DNA of 5,462 bases from Dyella_B sp035508675 (GCF_035508675.1 NZ_DATJMN010000031.1:1-5462); one strand, 5' to 3'. Counted from the first letter of the stretch, positions 1 to 5,462 are shown. Numbers and translations: made by a program. The notes: generated from the sequence alone by a model not told the origin.

Positions 1-912
1 TACATGGAACCCTGGGCCTGGGCCGCAGGTGCTGGCGTGATCGTGCTAGGCCTGGTGGGGCTGCTGCTGTCGCGCCGTGGCAAATCCGGCGCCAAGCCGC
101 CGAAGGCCGCCGCGCCGACCAAGGGCGGCTCGCTGGCCGATCGCTTCGGCACCGCGGATGAGGGCGAGGCGCACGCCGGTTCCGATCCGGACCAGGACGA
201 ACTGCTCGACCAGCTTGCCGAACAGCCCGACGACATCGGCCTGCACCTGGAACTGGTCAGCCTGTACTACACCCGCCGCGACGTCGAGCATTTCGAAGCC
301 GCCGCGGAGGCGATGCACGCGCACATCACCGACCCGGACCAGCCCGAATGGCAGGATGTGGTGCACATGGGGCGCGACCTTGCGCCGGGCCATCCGTTGT
401 TTGCCGAACCGGGCGCCGATGCCACCGCGATGCGCGAGCCGGCGCCGCACCATTTCGACATTGACAGTTACAACAATCCGCCCGCTGCGGAATCCGTCGC
501 ACCGGCTTCGGCCAAGAATCCGGCGGCGCAGCCATCCAAGGTCAGCGAATACCATTTCGATTTCGATTTGACGCCGCATCATCCCGAGGCGCTGGTGCGC
601 ACGGCCGCTCCGGCACCTGCCACTGCTCCGGCACCTGCAGCCGCAGTGAAAGAGGTGGAAGAGGACGAGCCGCTCTCCACCTGGAAGTTCGACGAACCGC
701 TGGATGCACCGCATACGCAGGCGGGCCACGCCGATCACGACAACTTCGGCGAGCTGCATGACGATCCCGTCGATACCAAGCTCGACCTGGCCCGCGCCTA
801 TCTCGACATGGGCGACCCGGACGGTGCTCGCGCCATGCTGGAAGAAGTGATGCACGAAGGCACCCAGATGCAGAAGGAAGTCGCGAAGCAGCTGTTGGAA
901 AAGATCAGCTGA
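1..912 (+). CDS. fimV: FimV, C-terminal part (type IV pilus / polar hub protein), 5' truncated
   Basis: This is the 3' end of a fimV-type gene whose reading frame is already open at base 1. FimV is an inner-membrane protein with a periplasmic LysM peptidoglycan-binding part and a cytoplasmic TPR part; it supports type IV pilus assembly and twitching motility. Counting from the first visible codon, residues 5-23 form one hydrophobic transmembrane segment followed by a positive SRRGK stop-transfer. Residues about 66-105 are an acidic TPR-like helical stretch, and 140-250 a low-complexity linker rich in Pro, Ala, Asp and His. Residues about 257-301 (starting DTKLDLARAYLDMGDPDGAR) match the short conserved FimV C-terminal TPR domain. 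The linker repeats an aromatic-acidic motif (HFDID 151, HFDFD 185, KFDEP 229). Family members are usually well over 500 residues, so the periplasmic half lies upstream and the ATG at base 4 is internal. Its position before truA and trpF, as in Pseudomonas, supports the call. Confidence 0.87.
   Translation, partial: YMEPWAWAAGAGVIVLGLVGLLLSRRGKSGAKPPKAAAPTKGGSLADRFGTADEGEAHAGSDPDQDELLDQLAEQPDDIGLHLELVSLYYTRRDVEHFEAAAEAMHAHITDPDQPEWQDVVHMGRDLAPGHPLFAEPGADATAMREPAPHHFDIDSYNNPPAAESVAPASAKNPAAQPSKVSEYHFDFDLTPHHPEALVRTAAPAPATAPAPAAAVKEVEEDEPLSTWKFDEPLDAPHTQAGHADHDNFGELHDDPVDTKLDLARAYLDMGDPDGARAMLEEVMHEGTQMQKEVAKQLLEKIS
607..638 (+). repeat. Short tandem repeat in fimV linker (two 14-bp copies, 18-bp period)
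   Basis: The 14-mer GCTCCGGCACCTGC occurs at 607-620 and again at 625-638 in the same frame. It encodes APAPA twice within an Ala-Pro-rich linker (TAAPAPATAPAPAAA). This looks like a simple slippage-type duplication in a flexible cytoplasmic spacer. It probably varies in length between strains, though I cannot test that here. Confidence 0.6.
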
Positions 913-927
913 TCCGCGTTCATTACC

Positions 928-967
928 AAACGCACATCGGGCCGGCCTTGCCGGCCCGATGCGTTTT
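928..967 (+). terminator. Rho-independent terminator after fimV
   Basis: A GC-rich hairpin starts 15 bases after the fimV stop. The arms ATCGGGCCGGC (936-946) and GCCGGCCCGAT (950-960) pair perfectly over 11 bp around a CTT loop. The stem continues with AAACGC (928-933) against GCGTTT (961-966) past a two-base bulge (934-935), and the arm ends in four T residues (964-967). The stem is long and strong while the T tract is short. It should end fimV transcripts and make truA at least partly independent of fimV. Confidence 0.8.
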
Positions 968-1012
968 CGGCACCTGTTACGCTTACCCACTTGTTGAGTT
1001 CTCCGGCCACGC

Positions 1013-1780
1013 ATGCGCATCGCCCTGGGTATCGAATACGACGGCACCGACTTCTTCGGGTGGCAGCGGCTGAGCCACGACGCCAGCGTGCAGGCCAGCC
1101 TGGAACGGGCGCTGTCGTTCGTCGCTGCCGAAGCCATCGAGGTGACGTGTGCGGGCCGTACCGACGCCGGTGTGCACGGCCGTTGCCAGGTCGTGCATTT
1201 CGACACGAACGTGCAGCGCGACCTGCGTGGCTGGGTGCTGGGTGCGTGCTCCAATCTGCCGTCGAGCGTAGCCGTGCTGTGGGCCAAGGTGATGCCCGAT
1301 GATTTCCATGCACGCTTCTCCGCGCGTAGCCGGCGCTATCGCTATACCTTGCTCAATCGCGCCGTTCGCCCTGCGCTGGACGCGCGCTATGTTGCCTGGG
1401 AGCGCCTGCCGCTGGATGCTCGGCGCATGCATGCTGCGGCGCAGGTCTTGATCGGCGAGCACGACTTCTCCGCGTTTCGCGCAGTATCTTGCCAGGCCGC
1501 GCATGCGCGCCGCGAAGTGAAATACTTGCGCGTGCAGCGCGAAGGCGAGCAGGTGGTCGTGGACATCGAAGCGAACGCGTTCCTGCATCACATGGTGCGC
1601 AACATCGTGGGCTCGCTGCTGGTGGTGGGCCGCGGCGAACAGCCGGAAGCATGGATCGCGGAATTGTTGGCCGGGCGAAACCGTGAAGTGGCCGGCCCCA
1701 CCGCGGCAGCCTCGGGGTTAACCTTCATCGGTCCGCGCTACGAAAAGCATTGGGGTTTACCCGTGGAGGTCAGCGAATGA
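1013..1780 (+). CDS. truA: tRNA pseudouridine(38-40) synthase TruA
   Basis: TruA converts uridines 38, 39 and 40 of the tRNA anticodon stem-loop to pseudouridine in the cytoplasm. The protein has 255 residues, close to the 270 of E. coli. It opens with the typical ALGIEYDGTDFFGWQ (4-18). The catalytic aspartate is Asp51 in AGRTDAGVH (47-55), and FHARFSARSRRYRY (98-111) supplies the conserved Arg/Tyr active-site segment. HDFSAFRA (150-157), NAFLHHMVRNIVG (188-200) and AGPTAAASGLTF (227-238) are further family motifs. The ATG at 1013 leads directly into the first family motif. It lacks a clear Shine-Dalgarno sequence, and I saw no convincing promoter between the fimV terminator and the start. 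Its stop overlaps the trpF start by ATGA, so the two are one transcription unit. The gene pair and order fimV-truA-trpF are familiar from Pseudomonas. Confidence 0.97.
   Translation: MRIALGIEYDGTDFFGWQRLSHDASVQASLERALSFVAAEAIEVTCAGRTDAGVHGRCQVVHFDTNVQRDLRGWVLGACSNLPSSVAVLWAKVMPDDFHARFSARSRRYRYTLLNRAVRPALDARYVAWERLPLDARRMHAAAQVLIGEHDFSAFRAVSCQAAHARREVKYLRVQREGEQVVVDIEANAFLHHMVRNIVGSLLVVGRGEQPEAWIAELLAGRNREVAGPTAAASGLTFIGPRYEKHWGLPVEVSE
1765..1769 (+). promoter_or_regulatory. Shine-Dalgarno of trpF, inside the end of truA
   Basis: GGAGG lies 7 bases before the ATG at 1777. It decides the trpF start in favour of this ATG over the in-frame TTG at 1750, which would add nine residues (MGFTRGGQR) not seen in the family. 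Because the site lies within truA and the stop and start overlap, trpF translation is probably coupled to truA. Confidence 0.85.
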
Positions 1781-2394
1781 CTCGCATCAAATGTTGCGGC
1801 ATGACCCGCGTCGAAGATGCCCTGCTTGCCGCCGAGCTGGGCGCCGATGCGATCGGCGTGGTGCTGACCGCGCACAGCAAGCGGCAGGTTTCCCTGCGGC
1901 AGGCGCGCGCCATCGTCGAGGCAATGCCACCCTTCGTCACCACGGTGGCCTTGTGCATGGATGACGAAGCGAATCTCGTGCAGGAGATCATCGACACCGT
2001 GCGCCCCTCGATGCTGCAGTTCCACGGCAACGAGGGCGACGAATGGTGCAAGCAGTTCGGCCAGCCTTACCTGAAGGCCATCGCGATGGGCGAGGGCACT
2101 GCGGCGCTCTATCAGCTGCGCGATCACCCGCATGCAGCGGGGCTGTTGTTGGATGGGCACGGTCTGGGCGAACCGGGCGGCAGCGGCAAATTGTTCGACT
2201 GGTCGCTGATGCCGCACGATCTGAAACAGCCGTTGCTGCTGGCGGGCGGTCTCACCCCGCAGAATGTCGCCGCCGCCATCCATATCGCGCAGCCGTGGGC
2301 CGTGGATGTGTCGAGCGGCATCGAATCGGCGCCGGGGATCAAGGATCACGGCAAGATGCGCGAATTCATTGCTGCGGTTCGTTCGGCAAAATAG
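1777..2394 (+). CDS. trpF: Phosphoribosylanthranilate isomerase TrpF
   Basis: TrpF catalyses the Amadori rearrangement of N-(5'-phosphoribosyl)anthranilate to CdRP, the third step of tryptophan synthesis. It is a 205-residue single (beta/alpha)8 barrel, the usual size of the monofunctional enzyme. The general base is Cys7 in KCCGMTR (5-11) and the general acid is Asp126 in LLLDGHG (123-129). QFHG (81-84), GGSGKLFDW (134-142), LLAGGLTPQNV (154-164) and DVSSGIE (177-183) mark the phosphate-binding and barrel-end segments. Two deviations from the commonest forms are KCCG instead of KICG and SKR (34-36) where SPR is typical; neither touches the catalytic pair. The start overlaps the truA stop. 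The gene ends at a large inverted repeat facing trpI, so trpF is separated from trpBA and probably not under TrpI control. Confidence 0.97.
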   Translation: MTRIKCCGMTRVEDALLAAELGADAIGVVLTAHSKRQVSLRQARAIVEAMPPFVTTVALCMDDEANLVQEIIDTVRPSMLQFHGNEGDEWCKQFGQPYLKAIAMGEGTAALYQLRDHPHAAGLLLDGHGLGEPGGSGKLFDWSLMPHDLKQPLLLAGGLTPQNVAAAIHIAQPWAVDVSSGIESAPGIKDHGKMREFIAAVRSAK

Positions 2395-2397
2395 CCG

Positions 2398-2462
2398 CGT
2401 AGGCTGGGATGAAATCCCAGCATCGCCATGTATTGCAATGCTGGGATTTCATCCTGCCTACG
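2398..2462. repeat. Pair of inverted REP-like units (BIME-like), probable bidirectional terminator
   Basis: The arms 2398-2423 and 2438-2462 are near-perfect reverse complements: 24 paired positions, one 2-versus-1 internal loop, and a 14-base spacer (2424-2437). Each arm is itself a small palindrome behind a GTAG tetranucleotide. On the plus strand GTAG (2399-2402) precedes GCTGGGAT-GAA-ATCCCAGC (2403-2421). On the minus strand GTAG (2458-2461) precedes an imperfect copy of the same palindrome (2440-2457). GTAG plus palindrome is the known layout of REP elements mobilised by RAYT (REP-associated tyrosine) transposases, and two facing units form a BIME. It fills the gap between the convergent genes trpF and trpI and ends one base before the trpI stop codon, so it could end transcription from both sides. 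There is no good T tract. The REP assignment rests on architecture alone. Confidence 0.72.
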
Positions 2463-3347
2463 TTATGCGCTCAACGCATGGCGCATCCATGCCGCCAAAG
2501 CGTCCACGCGGCGATCCACCCGCCGCCCCGGCGTCGCCAGAATCCAGCTTGCATCGGTCTGTTGAAATCCCCACGGCGCAAGCAGGCGCCCGGCGTCGAT
2601 ATCGTCTTGCACCAGTTGCGCTGGCGCGATCGCCACGCCCAAGCCTGCTACCGCGGCTTCCAGCAGATAGAACAGATGCGTAAAGCCTTGGCCGTAGTGG
2701 AGGGATTCAAGCGGAATCCCGTTTGCGCGCGCCCACGCCGGCCACGCCTGCGGACGCGAGCTGGTGTGCAGCAGCGCCTCATGGCTCAAAGCGGACGCGC
2801 CCTGTTGCAGCAAGCGCTCAAGCCCTGCATGACGCGGGCTGACGACTGGGCCGATACGCTCGGGTGCCAGTACATGCACTTGCCAGCCGGTTGGCCACGG
2901 CGGTGCTGCGACGGCCAAGGCTGCATCGGGTTCGGCATGCCGCGGCGCCAGTGGATCTTCCTCTGGCGACAGATGCAGGCGCAGCATCGGCAGATCGCGT
3001 TCCAGCCGCTCCAGGCGGGGAATCACCCAGCGGGCGAGCAGGCTGCCGGCGCAGCCGAGCACGAAAGGTGCGTCGTCGCGGCCACGTTGCAGTTCGGTCC
3101 AGGCGTCACGCAATTGCTCGAAGGCGTTGCTGACGCGATCGCGCAGTTCCTCCCCCAGGGTGGTGAGCGCCACGCCACGTCCCTGGCGAACAAACAGGGG
3201 TTTTCCCAAGGCTTCCTCAAGCACGCGCAACTGCCGGCTGATGGCGCCATGGGTGACGTGCAGCTCGTCGGCAGCGCGGCCGACGCTGCCCAGGCGGGCA
3301 GTGGCCTCGAAGGCGCGCAAGGCGTTGAGGGAAGGCAGGTCGCGCAC
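2463..3347 (-). CDS. trpI: TrpI, LysR-family activator of trpBA
   Basis: This is a 294-residue LysR-type transcriptional regulator divergent from trpB. Residues about 6-65 form the winged helix-turn-helix (SLNALRAFEATARLGS, then RAADELHVTHGAISRQLRVL). A linker helix spans about 66-92 and the effector-binding domain about 93-290. Segments DLPSLNALRAFE (3-14), GSLLARWVIPRLERL (101-115), SRPQAWPAWA (197-206) and LLEAAVAGLGVAIAP (228-242) closely resemble, from memory, Pseudomonas TrpI. That protein activates trpBA when it binds indoleglycerol phosphate and represses its own gene. The divergent position next to trpBA fits exactly. The start is GTG at 3345-3347: no ATG, GTG or TTG lies in frame between it and the upstream stop at 3399-3401, and the N-terminus then matches TrpI. 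The GTG has no recognisable Shine-Dalgarno, suggesting low expression. Another LysR role cannot be excluded, but similarity and context agree. Confidence 0.93.
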   Translation of the reverse strand: MRDLPSLNALRAFEATARLGSVGRAADELHVTHGAISRQLRVLEEALGKPLFVRQGRGVALTTLGEELRDRVSNAFEQLRDAWTELQRGRDDAPFVLGCAGSLLARWVIPRLERLERDLPMLRLHLSPEEDPLAPRHAEPDAALAVAAPPWPTGWQVHVLAPERIGPVVSPRHAGLERLLQQGASALSHEALLHTSSRPQAWPAWARANGIPLESLHYGQGFTHLFYLLEAAVAGLGVAIAPAQLVQDDIDAGRLLAPWGFQQTDASWILATPGRRVDRRVDALAAWMRHALSA

Positions 3348-3355
3348 AGGTATGG

Positions 3356-3368
3356 TGAGTTTTTCTAA
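3356..3368. promoter_or_regulatory. Candidate primary TrpI binding site (LysR T-N11-A box)
   Basis: TGAG-TTTTT-CTAA is an interrupted dyad with the LysR-type T-N11-A form (T at 3356, A at 3368). Its centre lies about 64 bases before the trpBA transcription start inferred near 3426, where LysR recognition sites usually sit (around -65). It also falls in the trpI leader, 9-21 bases before the GTG, so bound TrpI could block its own gene. The dyad is imperfect and short, so this is an inference from position plus pattern. Confidence 0.45.
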
Positions 3369-3377
3369 CGGATGGCG

Positions 3378-3390
3378 GCGATCATATCGC
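3378..3390. promoter_or_regulatory. Candidate second TrpI site (palindrome next to the trpBA -35)
   Basis: GCGAT-CAT-ATCGC is a perfect interrupted palindrome. It centres at about -42 from the inferred trpBA start, where LysR proteins place their inducer-dependent activation site. It covers the proposed -10 of the trpI promoter. Its CGATCAT half recurs as a direct repeat at 3396-3402, seventeen bases further on. Function is inferred from position and symmetry. Confidence 0.45.
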
Positions 3391-3407
3391 TTTTTCGATC
3401 ATGTCAA
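3381..3407 (-). promoter_or_regulatory. trpI promoter
   Basis: Read on the minus strand, a perfect -35 TTGACA (3402-3407) and a -10 TATGAT (3381-3386, five of six consensus bases) are separated by 15 bases, slightly shorter than ideal. Transcription would start near 3374 and give a leader of about 27 bases before the GTG. It overlaps the proposed trpBA promoter, as in the Pseudomonas trpI-trpBA arrangement. Confidence 0.62.
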
Positions 3408-3419
3408 TCGCGGTATTTT
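3391..3419 (+). promoter_or_regulatory. Probable trpBA promoter with weak -35
   Basis: A -10 like TATTTT (3414-3419) lies 17 bases after TTTTTC (3391-3396), a poor -35. A weak -35 is expected for a promoter that needs a LysR activator. The inferred start near 3426 leaves a leader of about 48 bases before trpB. This is the best candidate in the 126-bp divergent gap but remains tentative. No tryptophan-codon-rich leader peptide or attenuator hairpin is visible, so control by TrpI fits better than attenuation. Confidence 0.4.
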
Positions 3420-3473
3420 CTGCGCAACGATCCCTTCCCTCCACGCTTGCCGTATCCACAGGATTCCTCACCA

Positions 3474-4685
3474 ATGCCAACGACCCAGGATTTCCATCAA
3501 TGGCCCGACGTCCACGGGCGCTTCGGCGACTTCGGCGGGCAGTACGTGGCCGAGACCCTGATGGCGCCGCTGGCCGAACTGACCGAAGCCTACCTGCGCC
3601 TGCGCGAAGATCCCGAGTTCCTGGCCGAACTGGATCGTGACCTCACCTACTACGTCGGCCGCCCCAGTCCGATCTATCACGCCGAGCGGCTGTCGCAGCA
3701 CGTCGGCGGCGCGCGCATCCTGCTCAAGCGCGAGGATCTGAACCACACCGGCGCACACAAGATCAACAACACCATCGGCCAGGCGCTGGTGGCCAAGCGC
3801 ATGGGCAAGCCGCGCGTGATCGCCGAGACCGGCGCCGGCCAGCATGGCGTGGCTACCGCGACGGTCGCCGCGCGTTTTGGCTTGAAGTGCGTGGTCTACA
3901 TGGGTGCTGTCGACATCGAGCGGCAGAAGATCAACGTGTACCGCATGAAGCTGCTCGGCGCGGACGTGGTGCCGGTCACGTCGGGATCGAAAACGCTGAA
4001 GGATGCCTTGAACGAAGCGATGCGCGACTGGGTGACCAACGTCGCCGACACGTTCTACATCATCGGCACCGTGGCCGGTCCGCATCCGTATCCGATGATG
4101 GTGCGCGATTTCAACGCCATCGTCGGGCGCGAAGCGCGCGCACAGATGCTGGAGCAATACGGCCGCTTGCCCGATGTGCTTACCGCTTGCGTGGGCGGCG
4201 GCTCGAACGCGATCGGTTTGTTCCACGCGTTTCTCAACGATAGCGATGTGCGCATCGTCGGTGCGGAAGCCGCCGGTGAAGGCATCGCCACCGGCCATCA
4301 TGCCGCTTCGCTGGCGGCGGGGCGGCCCGGTGTGCTGCATGGCAATCGCACCTACGTGCTGTGCGACGACAACGGCCAGATCACCGAAACGCATTCGGTC
4401 TCGGCCGGTCTCGATTACCCGGGCGTCGGTCCGGAGCATGCGTTCCTGAAAGACGCTGGTCGTGCCGAATACGTCGGCGTGACCGATGACGAAGCCCTGG
4501 AGGCGTTCCACTTGCTTGCGCGCACCGAAGGCATTCTTGCCGCACTGGAATCCAGCCACGCCGTGGCGCAAGCCCTGAAACTGGCGCGCGAGCTGCCGAA
4601 GGACGGTATCGTGCTGTGCAATCTTTCCGGTCGAGGCGACAAAGACGTGCATACGATTGCCGCACGCGAAGGAGTGCAGGTATGA
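3474..4685 (+). CDS. trpB: Tryptophan synthase beta subunit TrpB
   Basis: TrpB joins indole and L-serine to make tryptophan in a PLP-dependent reaction, receiving indole by tunnel from TrpA in the alpha2-beta2 complex. The protein has 403 residues, usual for the family (about 400). HGRFGDFGGQYVAETL (14-29) is the typical N-terminus. The PLP lysine is Lys96 in HTGAHKINN (91-99), and the catalytic glutamate is Glu118 in AETGAGQHG (117-125), the same spacing as Lys87/Glu109 in Salmonella. CVGGGSNAIG (239-248) binds the PLP phosphate, THSVSAGLDYPGVGPEH (306-322) is the mobile-domain region, and NLSGRGDKD (383-391) completes the cofactor site. The start chosen is ATG 3474, with AGGA (3460-3463) ten bases upstream. 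The frame is open back to ATG 3372, but that would add 34 unconserved residues and lies above the likely promoter. The stop overlaps the trpA start. Confidence 0.98.
   Translation: MPTTQDFHQWPDVHGRFGDFGGQYVAETLMAPLAELTEAYLRLREDPEFLAELDRDLTYYVGRPSPIYHAERLSQHVGGARILLKREDLNHTGAHKINNTIGQALVAKRMGKPRVIAETGAGQHGVATATVAARFGLKCVVYMGAVDIERQKINVYRMKLLGADVVPVTSGSKTLKDALNEAMRDWVTNVADTFYIIGTVAGPHPYPMMVRDFNAIVGREARAQMLEQYGRLPDVLTACVGGGSNAIGLFHAFLNDSDVRIVGAEAAGEGIATGHHAASLAAGRPGVLHGNRTYVLCDDNGQITETHSVSAGLDYPGVGPEHAFLKDAGRAEYVGVTDDEALEAFHLLARTEGILAALESSHAVAQALKLARELPKDGIVLCNLSGRGDKDVHTIAAREGVQV
4669..4674 (+). promoter_or_regulatory. Shine-Dalgarno of trpA, inside the end of trpB
   Basis: AAGGAG lies 7 bases before the trpA ATG (4682), which overlaps the trpB stop as ATGA. 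The strong site and overlap indicate coupled translation, which suits equal production of the two synthase subunits. Confidence 0.85.
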
Positions 4686-5462
4686 GCCGCATCGATCAGC
4701 GCTTTGCCGCCTTGAAGCATGCCGGCCGCACCGGCTTGATTCCGTTCGTCACCGCCGGCGATCCCGCGCCGGAACATGCCGTGGCCTTGATGCATGCACT
4801 GGTCGATGCCGGCGCCGACGTGATCGAACTGGGCGTGCCGTTTTCCGATCCGATGGCCGATGGCCCGGTGATCCAGCACGCCAGCGAACGCGCCATCGCC
4901 AAGGGCGTGGGCCTCCTCGACGTGCTCAACTGGGTGGAACAGTTTCGCAAGCGCGATCACGACACGCCGGTGGTGCTGATGGGTTATCTCAATCCGGTGG
5001 AAATCCGTGGCTTCCAGCGCTTCGCGGATGAAGCCGTCAAGGCAGGCGTGGATGGCGTATTGCTGGTGGATTGCCCGCTGGAAGAAGCCGAGGTGCTGAC
5101 GCCCTTGCGCCGCGCCGGCCTCAAGCAGATCCTGCTGGCCGCGCCCACTACCGCACCCGCGCGTATGGCGCAGTTGTGCGAGGCCGCCGAAGGTTTCCTG
5201 TACTATGTATCGTTCGCCGGCATCACGGGGGCAGGGCGCTTGAGTACGCAGGACATCGCCGCACGCGTGGCTGACATCCGCAAGCGTGCCAAGGCGCCGG
5301 TCGCAGTGGGATTCGGCGTAAAGGATGCGCAGAGCGCCAAAGCCATCAGTGGGTTCGCCGACGCCGTGGTGATCGGCAGTGCGTTGGTGGAAAAGCTTGA
5401 TGGCGCGCGAACAGAAAAGGACATGGTGGAACGGGTGGATGCATTTCTTCGCCCAATCCGCG
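4682..5462 (+). CDS. trpA: Tryptophan synthase alpha subunit TrpA, 3' truncated by window end
   Basis: TrpA cleaves indole-3-glycerol phosphate to indole and glyceraldehyde-3-phosphate and passes indole to TrpB. Translating from ATG 4682 gives 260 residues without a stop; E. coli TrpA has 268, so probably only a few residues are missing. The two catalytic acids are at their textbook numbers: Glu49 in VIELGVPFSDPMADGP (47-62) and Asp60 in the same motif. FVTAGDP (22-28), LMGYLNP (99-105), VDCPLEEA (129-136), YYVSFAGITGAGR (174-186), VAVGFGVKDA (207-216) and VVIGSALVE (229-237) follow in the barrel order expected. Residue 131 is Cys in the usual DLP motif, leaving Asp130 and Pro132 intact. Loop 6 carries the conserved ITGA segment. 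It is co-transcribed and translationally coupled with trpB and so belongs under TrpI control. Confidence 0.98.
   Translation, partial: MSRIDQRFAALKHAGRTGLIPFVTAGDPAPEHAVALMHALVDAGADVIELGVPFSDPMADGPVIQHASERAIAKGVGLLDVLNWVEQFRKRDHDTPVVLMGYLNPVEIRGFQRFADEAVKAGVDGVLLVDCPLEEAEVLTPLRRAGLKQILLAAPTTAPARMAQLCEAAEGFLYYVSFAGITGAGRLSTQDIAARVADIRKRAKAPVAVGFGVKDAQSAKAISGFADAVVIGSALVEKLDGARTEKDMVERVDAFLRPIR

Noticed and set aside
4..6. ATG at base 4 as the true start of the first gene
   Set aside because: The frame is already open at base 1, the ATG lies immediately before a transmembrane segment, and FimV proteins have a large periplasmic part upstream. It is an internal Met of a truncated gene.
46..1287. 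Long minus-strand open frame of 413 codons across fimV and truA
   Set aside because: It is antisense to two well-supported genes, crosses the fimV terminator, and encodes Arg/His/Gly-rich low-complexity protein typical of a high-GC shadow frame.
1750..1776. TTG start for trpF inside truA
   Set aside because: The ATG at 1777 has an ideal GGAGG at 7 bases and gives Cys7 and Asp126 at their standard positions.
2409..3368. Plus-strand open frame of 319 codons opposite trpI
   Set aside because: It begins inside the REP-like repeat and mirrors the trpI coding frame; the product is Gln/Arg-rich with no recognisable domain.
3372..3473. N-terminal extension of TrpB from ATG 3372
   Set aside because: The extra 34 residues have no family counterpart, and this ATG lies upstream of the likely trpBA transcription start and within the TrpI control region. 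ATG 3474 gives the standard TrpB N-terminus.
3420..3473. Tryptophan attenuator or leader peptide before trpB
   Set aside because: No short frame with Trp codons and no alternative hairpins with a T tract are visible; the divergent trpI explains regulation.
3468..4652. Minus-strand open frame of 394 codons opposite trpB
   Set aside because: It is the antisense shadow of a strongly conserved gene, His/Val/Gly-rich with no family resemblance.
1..5462. Defence system, mobile island, CRISPR array or novel gene cluster
   Set aside because: Every gene belongs to a known housekeeping family in a familiar order, base composition is even, and no direct-repeat array, transposase, integrase or tRNA-linked attachment site is seen.

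Overview
This window is an ordinary, conserved housekeeping segment of a high-GC gammaproteobacterial chromosome. I find no new biological system in it. The gene order fimV–truA–trpF matches the arrangement known from Pseudomonas and relatives. The TrpI-type regulator divergent from trpBA also recalls Pseudomonas. Joining these two blocks in one place, together with the protein sequences, suggests the Xanthomonadales (Rhodanobacter/Dyella/Luteibacter-like). That placement is an inference from memory, not from a search.

Layout: (1) 1-912, the 3' end of fimV, a polar peptidoglycan-binding hub protein of type IV pili, ending in a strong hairpin terminator (928-967). (2) 1013-2394, truA (tRNA pseudouridine 38-40 synthase) and trpF (phosphoribosylanthranilate isomerase), translationally coupled through an ATGA overlap. 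(3) 2398-2462, a long near-perfect inverted repeat made of two facing REP-like units, filling the gap between the convergent ends of trpF and trpI. (4) 2463-3347 on the minus strand, a LysR-family regulator that I identify as TrpI. (5) 3348-3473, a 126-bp divergent control region with a good trpI promoter, a weak trpBA promoter and two candidate TrpI sites at canonical LysR-type spacing. (6) 3474-5462, trpB and trpA (tryptophan synthase beta and alpha), again coupled by ATGA; trpA runs off the window a few codons before its expected end.

The trp genes here supply TrpF (PRA to CdRP) and the final tryptophan synthase step (indoleglycerol phosphate + serine to tryptophan). TrpI, by analogy with Pseudomonas, senses indoleglycerol phosphate and activates trpBA. 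trpF sits on the far side of trpI and is coupled to truA, so it is probably expressed constitutively rather than under TrpI. All active-site residues I could check in TruA, TrpF, TrpB and TrpA are present. No stretch longer than about 130 bases lacks a gene. I saw no tRNA, rRNA, CRISPR, insertion sequence or prophage sequence. The region looks about 60-65% GC by eye throughout and shows no sign of recent transfer.
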